A DNA stretch of 11,750 nt from an uncultured Microbacterium sp. (lineage in GTDB: Bacteria; Actinomycetota; Actinomycetes; Actinomycetales; Microbacteriaceae), in contig CALKHM010000278.1 of NCBI GenBank assembly GCA_937988695.1, positions 1-11,750 on the forward strand, read 5' to 3'. Made by a program: the position numbers and the translations under genes. This document shows, piece after piece, positions 6,993-11,750 of this stretch. The notes under the pieces were generated by a model, which was not told the origin of the DNA, searched no databases, and worked only from the letters and a program-made list of their open reading frames with translations. Numbering within the stretch: position 1 is the first letter of the stretch; every line of letters starts with the position of its first letter.

Positions 6993-7079
6993 CGAATGCA
7001 CATCAAACCGCCCAATGCACATCAAACCGCCGGCAGTTCGATGTGCATTCGCCAAATTCACATGAATTTGACGCAGGGG
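6993..7079 (-). repeat. compound palindrome/anti-repeat/repeat element, copy A (conserved head)
   Basis: On the minus strand, starting 19 nt after the stop of the gene at 7099-7485, it runs as follows. CCCCTGCG leads into a palindrome (7050-7073) with 11-nt arms CGTCAAATTCA / TGAATTTGGCG, fully paired if one G.U is allowed. Next is an anti-repeat (7036-7049) pairing for 14 bp with the first repeat unit (7014-7027) across an 8-nt loop, with one G.U. A second unit starts at 6993. The two units share AATGCACATCAAACCG (plus strand) with a 19-nt period. Positions 7036-7079 match 39 of 44 bases of copy B (8152-8195), and all five differences are transitions. Strand is assigned from the wobble pattern. 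Function unknown. Confidence 0.8.
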
Positions 7080-7098
7080 CAGCGCCGGACGAGCTGGC

Positions 7099-7485
7099 TC
7101 AGGCCTCGCGGCGCAGCACGATCGCCGCCGGCATCCGTCGCACCAGGGGGCGGAACAGGCGTTTCGCCAGCGTGGCAGCCTCGGCCCCCTCGACGATGCG
7201 CGGCGCGGCGGCCCGCACGTCGCGGCCCTTCCAGGTCAGGGTCGTGCCGCCGGCGGCGACGACGTTGCGCGCCCAGTTCGTGCCGGCGCCCCACGGCAGG
7301 CCGATGAGGATCGTCTGCTCATCGACGACCGGCACCACGGCGATCGGGGTCGCGTACTCCGTGCCGCTGCGACGGCCGCGGTGATGAACGACCGCCCACA
7401 GCGGAAACCACCGTCGCCCGGCCAGCGCCCGGGCCACGGGTTCGAACGCGCGCTGTGCGGCGGGCCGCGCGCTCTTGCCGCTCAC
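7099..7485 (-). CDS. deazaflavin (F420)-dependent nitroreductase family protein
   Basis: 128 aa, the usual size for the small split-barrel family (PF04075, DUF385/Ddn-like) whose members use F420H2 in actinobacteria. Seen: H-H-R-G-R-R-S-G (34-41) followed by Y-A-T-P-I (44-48), the family motif H-x-G-R-x-S-G-x-x-x-x-T-P; then I-L-I-G-L-P-W-G-A-G-T-N-W-A-R-N (59-74), equivalent to the family G-x-x-x-x-P-x-W-x-x-N cofactor region. The GTG start (7485) overlaps the TGA of the OsmC-like gene as GTGA, with GGTGGG just before it, so the two are translated together. An extended ATG start at 7626 would run across the OsmC gene in another frame and adds only low-complexity Arg-rich sequence. Role could be quinone/nitro reduction or an uncharacterised redox step; cofactor is inferred from family. 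Confidence 0.85.
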   Translation of the reverse strand: MSGKSARPAAQRAFEPVARALAGRRWFPLWAVVHHRGRRSGTEYATPIAVVPVVDEQTILIGLPWGAGTNWARNVVAAGGTTLTWKGRDVRAAAPRIVEGAEAATLAKRLFRPLVRRMPAAIVLRREA

Positions 7486-7874
7486 GGGTCCCACCGTTCC
7501 ACCCGGGCGCCCGCTCGCACGACGCGCGGGATCTCGGCTACGGCGTCGACCCGCGCCAGCAGCGCCTCGACGTCGGCGCCGGGTGGATCGACGCGCACCG
7601 CGTACGCGATGCCGGTCGATGTCCACGCGTCGCTGTCGAACCCGCCGGTGGCCGTCACGCGCACGCCGTCCAGGCGGATGCCGAGTACCGCGGCCTCACG
7701 ATACACGTCGTTGAGCACGCAGCCCGCGACGGCCAGGTGCAGCAGGTGCGCGCCGGTGAACGCCGCCGTCACGGTCACGCCCTCGTCGGTCCACCGATGT
7801 GAGAAGGTCACGGCGCCGGGGGCAGTCTCGCGCAGCGTGCCGGCGCCCGCGGCGACCTCGTAGTCATCGCCCAT
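7482..7874 (-). CDS. OsmC-like protein with a single cysteine
   Basis: 130 aa. The central helix segment L-A-V-A-G-C-V-L-N-D-V-Y-R-E-A (47-61) matches the OsmC/Ohr helix that carries the first redox Cys (here C52), and the beta-rich N- and C-terminal parts fit the alpha/beta OsmC fold. OsmC and Ohr normally need two Cys to reduce organic hydroperoxides; here C52 is the only Cys, and the later C-P position reads I-P-R. It is therefore probably not a classical peroxidase, unless it uses an outside thiol. ATG at 7874 is preceded by GATGAGG; the frame is open far upstream, but that passes through the repeat region and the PTS genes antisense-like. It is first in a two-gene unit with the nitroreductase-family gene. 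Confidence 0.78.
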   Translation of the reverse strand: MGDDYEVAAGAGTLRETAPGAVTFSHRWTDEGVTVTAAFTGAHLLHLAVAGCVLNDVYREAAVLGIRLDGVRVTATGGFDSDAWTSTGIAYAVRVDPPGADVEALLARVDAVAEIPRVVRAGARVERWDP

Positions 7875-7925
7875 TGCCTCATCATCGACCCGCACGCGGC
7901 GGCCCGCCACCCCCGGTGCCCGCAC

Positions 7926-8018
7926 CCACCGCAGATGCACAGACGGATGCCATGGCCCGGTGCCCGCGCCACCGCAGATGCACAGACGGATGCCATGGCC
8001 CGGTGCCCGCGCCACCGC
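7926..8018. repeat. 43-bp tandem duplication
   Basis: Bases 7926-7975 recur exactly at 7969-8018, a perfect 50-bp match with period 43 (about 2.2 copies). Each unit contains GATGCACAGACGGATGCC. It lies at the far, GC-rich end of repeat element B, and the GATGCAC core resembles the AATGCAC core of the neighbouring units, so it may derive from the same array by a longer-period duplication. Non-coding, in the leader of the OsmC operon. Confidence 0.9.
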
Positions 8019-8195
8019 CAAATGCACACCACCGTCGAATGCACGCGACCGGCCGCATGCGCGCCACCCGTCGAATGCGCGCCACCCGCCGAATGCACAC
8101 CAACCCGCCGAATGCACACCAAACCGCCGAATGCACACCAAACCGTCGTCAGTTTGATGTGCACTCGCCAAATTCATGTGAATTTGGCGCAGGGG
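8019..8195 (-). repeat. compound palindrome/anti-repeat/repeat element, copy B
   Basis: The minus strand shows the same architecture as the element at 6993-7079. The order is CCCCTGCG, a perfect palindrome (8166-8189, 11-nt arms CGCCAAATTCA / TGAATTTGGCG), an anti-repeat (8152-8167) pairing for 16 bp with the first unit (8128-8143) across an 8-nt loop, then more tandem units. Unit starts (plus strand, far to near) are 8019, 8036, 8054, 8072, 8090, 8109 and 8128, with lengths 17, 18, 18, 18, 19, 19, 19. The two nearest differ at one base only (consensus CGAATGCACACCAAACCG); farther ones become GC-rich. The two hairpin imperfections are A.C on plus but G.U on minus. It sits directly after the fru operon terminator hairpin. 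Function unknown. Confidence 0.85.
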
Positions 8196-8205
8196 ACCGC
8201 GGGCG

Positions 8206-8247
8206 CACGGACGGATGCCGCGACGCGAGCCGCGGCATCCGTCCGTG
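8206..8247 (-). terminator. strong hairpin closing the fructose PTS operon
   Basis: CACGGACGGATGCCGCG (8206-8222) and CGCGGCATCCGTCCGTG (8231-8247) form a perfect 17-bp stem with an 8-nt loop. It begins one base after the ptsH stop codon (8249-8251). No U-tract follows on the minus strand, which is common for terminator-like hairpins in high-GC actinobacteria. Likely ends the operon or protects its 3' end. Confidence 0.75.
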
Positions 8248-8248
8248 T

Positions 8249-8518
8249 CTACTGTGCGTCCAGGTCCGTCTCCAGCAGCGCGACGAGGTCGTCGAGCGCG
8301 GCATCCGCGCCCTCGGCGTCGGAGCGCAACGTCACGACGGTGCCCTGCGCGGCGCCCAGGCCCATCAGCGACAGGATGCTGCGGGCATCGAGCTCGGGGC
8401 CGCCGTCGACCGCGATCGTGATGGGGATCTGCTTCTCCTGCACCGCCTTCACGAACAGCTTCGCCGGGCGGGCGTGCAGTCCGGAGCTGCTGGCGACGGT
8501 GGCCTGGCGTTCTGCCAT
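8249..8518 (-). CDS. ptsH: phosphocarrier protein HPr
   Basis: 89 aa, standard HPr length. HPr carries phosphate from Enzyme I to sugar-specific EIIA domains in the cytosol. The active-site segment S-S-S-G-L-H15-A-R-P-A contains the phosphorylated His at the canonical position. The regulatory-serine region A-R-S47-I-L-S-L-M-G-L aligns with the Ser46 region of Gram-positive HPr, one residue later. Start at 8518 (MAERQATV) is chosen because AAGGAG sits 6 nt before it; an ATG five codons upstream overlaps that ribosome site. It lies 15 nt after the EIIABC stop and is the last gene of the operon, followed at once by a strong hairpin. Enzyme I is not in this window. Confidence 0.96.
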   Translation of the reverse strand: MAERQATVASSSGLHARPAKLFVKAVQEKQIPITIAVDGGPELDARSILSLMGLGAAQGTVVTLRSDAEGADAALDDLVALLETDLDAQ

Positions 8519-8533
8519 TTCGTTCTCCTTCAT

Positions 8534-10582
8534 TCAGGCGGCGACGGCCGCGGGAACCGACGTGGTCTCGACGACGGCCTGCCGGCCTCCGACGAACCGC
8601 TTCAACGCGACGAGCAGCAGTGCAGTCACAATCGTGCCAGCGACCAGTGCCACCAGGAACCCCCAGATCGGGTCGATCGCGAAGAACACGAAGATGCCGC
8701 CATGCGGAGCACGCGATGCGACGTCGAAGGCCATGCACACCGCGCCGGTGACGGCGCCGCCGACGAGGTTCGCCGGAATCACCCGCAGCGGGTCGGCGGC
8801 GGCGAACGGGATGGCTCCCTCCGAGATGAACGACGCACCCAGCAGCCACGCGGCGGCACCGTTCTCGCGCTCGACGGTGGTGAACCCACGTCGGTACAGC
8901 ACGGTGGAGGCCAGCGCCATGCCCAGTGGCGGCACCATCCCCGCGCACATGACCGCGGCCATGATATGGAAGCTCGCCGGCGTCTGGGCGGCAAGACCGG
9001 CCACGGCGAAGGCGTACGCAGTCTTGTTGACGGGGCCGCCCAGGTCGAAGCACATCATCAGCCCGAGGATGATGCCCAGGCCCACGGCACCGGCGCCGGT
9101 CAGGCCGTTCAGGAACTCGGTCATCCGGGTCATGAGCCACGCGATCGGCGCGCCCAGCACCAGCAGCATCAGGCCGGATGCGACAGCCGAGGCCAGCAGC
9201 GGGATGATCACGACGGGCATGAGACCGCGCAGCCAGCGCGGCACGGCGGGCTTGCCGATGAGATATGCGGCGTATCCCGCGATGAGGCCGCCGACCAGGC
9301 CACCGATGAAGCCGGCGTTCATGAACACCGCGATCGACCCGGCGACGAAGCCGGGCGCGATGCCGGGGCGGTCGGCGATCGCGAACGCGATGTACCCGGC
9401 GAGGGCCGGCACGAGGAAGCCCATGCTCACACTGCCGATCTCGAACGCGATCGCGCCGAGGTAGTACACCACGCCTTCGGGCGGCAGGTTCCACAGCGCG
9501 AAGTGCTGCAGGGTGTACACGGCATTGCTGACGCCGGCGTCGCCGTGGTTCAGCGCGATCGCGTAACCGGCCAGCAGGAATCCGATCGCCATGAGCAGGC
9601 CGCCGCCGGCCACGAACGGGATCATGTAGCTGACACCGGTCAGCAGGATGCGCTTGATGCGTGCGCCGCCGGACTCGGCAGGCGCCGACGTGGTCGTGGC
9701 GACGGCTCCGGTCACGCGCTCGGCGCGCGGGTCGGATGCCGCGGCCACCGCTTCGTCGATGAGCTCCTCCGGCCGCTCGATGCCGGCTTTCACCGACGCG
9801 CGCACGACGGGCTTGCCGGCGAATCGCTGCGGCTCGCGCACATCGACGTCGACCGCGAAGATCACAGCGTCGGCGGCGGCGATGACATCGGCGGGCAGCG
9901 CGTGGTAGCCGCTGGAGCCCTGCGGCTCGACGACCAGGTCGACACCGCTCTTTCTGCCTGCCGCCGTCAGCGCATCGGCGGCCATGAACGTGTGGGCGAT
10001 GCCGGTCGCGCACGCCGTCACCGCGACGATGCGGGTGCGGTCCTCGGATGCCACGGCCGGTGCCGCCTCGCCGGCGTCGGCGGGTGCCGCGTCGTTTGCG
10101 GCATCCGCCGCGCGCGCAGCATCCGCTTCTTCTTCACCGATCGCGACGCGCACGATGCGCACGACGTCGGCGGGCGTGGCCGCCGAACGCAACCCGGAGG
10201 TGAACTGCTCCTGCATGAGGCTGCGCGCGAGCTTGGACAGCACGGCCAGGTGCGCCTCGGCGGCGTCGGCGGGTGCCGCGATGAGGAACACGAGGTCAGC
10301 GGGACCGTCGCCGGCGCCGAAGTCGACGCCGGGCGTCAGCCGTGCGAACGCGAGCGAGGGCTCGGTGACGGCGGCGCTTTTCGCGTGCGGGATCGCGATG
10401 CCGCCGGGCAGACCGGTCTCGTCGGTCTGCTCGCGCGCCCACGCGTCGGCGAACAGGGCGTCGGCGTCGGTGGCGCGGCCCTCCGCGACGACCCGCTGCG
10501 CGAGCGCGCGGATGACAGCGGCCTTGTCGGCGCCGAGGTCCGCATCCAGACTCACGAGTTCGGCGGTGATGGTGTGTGACAT
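8534..10582 (-). CDS. fruA: PTS fructose transporter, EIIABC fusion
   Basis: 682 aa, three domains in the order IIA-IIB-IIC. IIA (about 1-148) has phospho-His66 in G-G-I-A-I-P-H-A-K. An Ala/Asp-rich linker (150-180) follows. IIB (about 183-282) has phospho-Cys191 in A-V-T-A-C-A-T-G-I-A-H-T, the fructose-type loop. After a second linker, IIC (about 308-662) is a multi-helix membrane channel with T-G-V-S-Y-M-I-P-F-V (315-324), D-L-G-G-P-V-N-K (513-520) and the substrate-site motif I-S-E-G-A-I-P-F (586-593). It imports fructose and phosphorylates it to fructose 1-phosphate. ATG at 10582 has GGAGGT with a 4-nt gap. It lies 28 nt after fruK, so imported F1P is passed straight to that kinase; fructose specificity is well supported by this pairing. 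Confidence 0.96.
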   Translation of the reverse strand: MSHTITAELVSLDADLGADKAAVIRALAQRVVAEGRATDADALFADAWAREQTDETGLPGGIAIPHAKSAAVTEPSLAFARLTPGVDFGAGDGPADLVFLIAAPADAAEAHLAVLSKLARSLMQEQFTSGLRSAATPADVVRIVRVAIGEEEADAARAADAANDAAPADAGEAAPAVASEDRTRIVAVTACATGIAHTFMAADALTAAGRKSGVDLVVEPQGSSGYHALPADVIAAADAVIFAVDVDVREPQRFAGKPVVRASVKAGIERPEELIDEAVAAASDPRAERVTGAVATTTSAPAESGGARIKRILLTGVSYMIPFVAGGGLLMAIGFLLAGYAIALNHGDAGVSNAVYTLQHFALWNLPPEGVVYYLGAIAFEIGSVSMGFLVPALAGYIAFAIADRPGIAPGFVAGSIAVFMNAGFIGGLVGGLIAGYAAYLIGKPAVPRWLRGLMPVVIIPLLASAVASGLMLLVLGAPIAWLMTRMTEFLNGLTGAGAVGLGIILGLMMCFDLGGPVNKTAYAFAVAGLAAQTPASFHIMAAVMCAGMVPPLGMALASTVLYRRGFTTVERENGAAAWLLGASFISEGAIPFAAADPLRVIPANLVGGAVTGAVCMAFDVASRAPHGGIFVFFAIDPIWGFLVALVAGTIVTALLLVALKRFVGGRQAVVETTSVPAAVAA

Positions 10583-10610
10583 GATGACCTCCGTCGGTCA
10601 GGGGTGAGGT

Positions 10611-11555
10611 TCAGATCCGCGCGACAGGGATGTCGGCGGCGGGAAGGTCGGCGGGCCGGGGCACCATAGTCCCGGGCAGGGACGCCGCGGCCGAGCCGTG
10701 CCGCACGGCGGAGGCCACGCAGGCGGCGGGGCCGCCGCCCGCGGACTCGGCGAGCAGATAGCCGGCGAGTGAGCTGTCGCCGGCACCGACCGTGCTGCGC
10801 ACGCGAGTCTGCGGCGGCTCGGCGGCGTACGCGCCGGTGGCGTCGACGAGCACGGCACCGCGCCCGCCCAGAGTCACCAGGACGGCACCGACCCTGCCGG
10901 GCACGAGGGCGCGCGCGATGCCTGCGGCGACGCGGGCGGCGTCATCGCCCGCGTCCAGGGCGATTCCGGACAGCTCCGCGAGCTCGTCGTCGTTCGGCTT
11001 GATCAGGTCGGGGCGGGCGTCGGCGACGGCCGCGCGCAGAGCAGGGCCCGAGGCATCCACCGCCACTCGTGGCGCGGCCTGGCCCCAGCGCGAGCGCAGC
11101 GCACGGATGATGCCGGCATAGAGGTCGTCAGGCACTCCCGGCGGGAGGGAGCCGGCGAGCACGACCCAGCGCGCGCCCTCGGCGGCCTCGACGACGGCAG
11201 CCTGCAGTGCCTCGAGCTCGCCGGCCGAGGGCGTGGCGCCCGGGAGGTTGAGCTTGGTGGTGACCCCGGCCGGGTCGGTGACGGTGATGTTCGCCCGGCA
11301 GTGGCCGCGCACCGGTACCGTGCGCACCGGCAGGTGCTGCGCGGCCAGCGCCGCCAGGTACGGGTCGTCGTCGGCCAGGGGCAGCACGGCGAGGGTCTCC
11401 TCGCCGGCGGCCGCCAGCACCCGGGCGACGTTGATGCCCTTGCCTCCGGCGTCTTCACGGGCGGATACCGCAGCCTGCACGGCACCCGGACGCAGCGGTG
11501 CATCGAGCACGATGGTGCGATCCAGCGACGGGTTGACGGTGACCGTGATGATCAT
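10611..11555 (-). CDS. fruK: 1-phosphofructokinase
   Basis: 314 aa PfkB-family sugar kinase; converts fructose 1-phosphate plus ATP to fructose 1,6-bisphosphate. The N-terminus M-I-I-T-V-T-V-N-P-S-L-D is the classical FruK/LacC start; G-G-K-G-I-N-V-A-R (37-45) is the substrate-side PfkB signature; K-P-N-D-D-E-L (186-192) and V-G-A-G-D260-S (256-261) are the nucleotide region and catalytic-base motif, D260 being the base. A start at ATG 11555 is preferred: GGAGGT lies 9 nt upstream, whereas the GTG at 11564 directly abuts that site. The ATG overlaps the regulator stop (ATGA, 11552-11555), so regulator and kinase are co-translated. Confidence 0.96.
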   Translation of the reverse strand: MIITVTVNPSLDRTIVLDAPLRPGAVQAAVSAREDAGGKGINVARVLAAAGEETLAVLPLADDDPYLAALAAQHLPVRTVPVRGHCRANITVTDPAGVTTKLNLPGATPSAGELEALQAAVVEAAEGARWVVLAGSLPPGVPDDLYAGIIRALRSRWGQAAPRVAVDASGPALRAAVADARPDLIKPNDDELAELSGIALDAGDDAARVAAGIARALVPGRVGAVLVTLGGRGAVLVDATGAYAAEPPQTRVRSTVGAGDSSLAGYLLAESAGGGPAACVASAVRHGSAAASLPGTMVPRPADLPAADIPVARI

Positions 11556-11750
11556 GCGACCCACACCTCCACCCCTGCCGTGCGCAGCGCCGCGGCCAGC
11601 TCGCCGGACGGGGCGGCATCGGTCACGAGCACGTCGATGTCGTCGACGGACGCGAACCGCACGAGCGACTCCGCCCCGAACTTTCCCGAGTCGGCGACCA
11701 CGACCACGCGGCGCGCGGCCTTGACGATGGCCTCCTTCACCGCGGCCTCC
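11552..11750 (-). CDS. DeoR-family transcriptional regulator, C-terminal fragment
   Basis: Only the last ~65 residues are present; the gene continues beyond the window edge, so the helix-turn-helix is not seen. The end is typical of the DeoR sensor domain: A-A-R-R-V-V-V-V-A-D-S-G-K-F-G (family: A..vvvLaDssKfG), then V-R-F-A-S-V-D-D-I-D-V-L-V-T-D and a final G-V-E-V-W-V-A strand. Its stop overlaps the fruK start, so it is the first visible gene of the fru operon. By analogy with DeoR-type FruR proteins of actinobacteria it probably represses this operon and responds to a fructose phosphate; that role is inferred from position. Confidence 0.88.
   Translation of the reverse strand, partial: EAAVKEAIVKAARRVVVVADSGKFGAESLVRFASVDDIDVLVTDAAPSGELAAALRTAGVEVWVA

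Noticed and set aside
7887..8190. Protein encoded by the repeat units (minus-strand reading gives recurring CIRRFGVHS-like peptides)
   Set aside because: Unit lengths vary from 17 to 20 nt, which shifts the frame, and there is no ribosome site. The conservation follows base pairing rather than codons.
8019..8195. CRISPR array
   Set aside because: The repeats are 17-20 nt and directly abut each other with no unique spacers; no cas genes are nearby.
6880..8200. Insertion sequence or MITE
   Set aside because: No transposase, no matching terminal inverted repeats at both ends and no target-site duplication could be seen. The palindrome is at one end only.
8519..8533. ATG at 8533 as the ptsH start
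   Set aside because: The AAGGAG ribosome site lies inside those five codons. The ATG at 8518 places the active His at position 15.
7482..10013. Very long minus-strand frame that would fuse the OsmC-like protein to upstream sequence
   Set aside because: Upstream of 7874 it passes through the repeat array and then an alternate frame of ptsH and fruA. Only the last 130 codons resemble a known family.
7799..10579. Plus-strand 926-codon open frame
   Set aside because: It runs antisense through HPr and the PTS permease and across the repeats, with low-complexity His/Arg/Asp-rich sequence; a shadow of the real minus-strand genes.
11556..11564. GTG at 11564 as the fruK start
   Set aside because: It directly abuts the GGAGGT ribosome site, leaving no spacing. 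The ATG at 11555 gives the family-typical N-terminus.
1..11750. tRNA or rRNA genes
   Set aside because: No cloverleaf-like arms with a TTC-type T-loop or conserved rRNA segment was noticed on either strand while reading.

Overview
The window is very GC-rich (roughly 70% by eye), with strong G/C third positions, GTG starts and many ATGA/GTGA stop-start overlaps. A deazaflavin (F420)-type nitroreductase-family protein and a DeoR-fruK-fruA-ptsH sugar operon are also present. Together these point to a high-GC actinobacterium, most likely Microbacteriaceae (Microbacterium-like). The lineage is inferred from style and gene content, not from a search.

Layout. (1) 1-386, plus: C-terminal end of a FAD/NAD(P)-dependent oxidoreductase. 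(2) 474-1502, minus: a pirin-family cupin, convergent with (1). (3) 1503-1724: a divergent control region with two perfect inverted repeats. (4) 1725-5816, plus: a four-gene operon of a two-component-type flavin (LLM/NtaA-DszA-like) monooxygenase, then permease, lipoprotein binding protein and ATPase of a sulfonate/nitrate/taurine-type ABC importer. Genes are joined by GTGA overlap, a 26-nt gap and TGATG overlap. The likely job is uptake and oxidative opening of a small organic compound, plausibly an organosulfur source. (5) 5817-5963: convergent spacer with four 23/24-bp tandem repeats. (6) 5964-6776, minus: a two-domain rhodanese/mercaptopyruvate-type sulfurtransferase. (7) 7099-7874, minus: an OsmC-like protein translationally coupled to a small deazaflavin nitroreductase-family protein. 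(8) 8249-11750, minus: a fructose PTS operon, DeoR regulator (partial) - 1-phosphofructokinase - EIIABC permease - HPr, closed by a perfect 17-bp-stem hairpin.

The most unusual content is non-coding. The two spacers 6777-7098 and 7875-8248 each carry one copy of the same compound element in the same orientation, each starting just after the stop codon of a minus-strand gene. Reading the minus strand, each copy has a 24-nt palindrome, then an inverted 'anti-repeat', then 6-7 tandem units of 17-20 nt that decay with distance from the palindrome. Every imperfection in the two hairpins is an A.C mismatch on the plus strand but a G.U wobble on the minus strand. This suggests a structured RNA made from the minus strand, or a polar repeat family whose structure is selected. 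I know of no described family with this layout, and it is the best candidate here for something new.

Functionally the left half has an oxidation/sulfur theme (flavoprotein, pirin, LLM monooxygenase, Ssu-like importer, sulfurtransferase). The right half is fructose uptake and phosphorylation.
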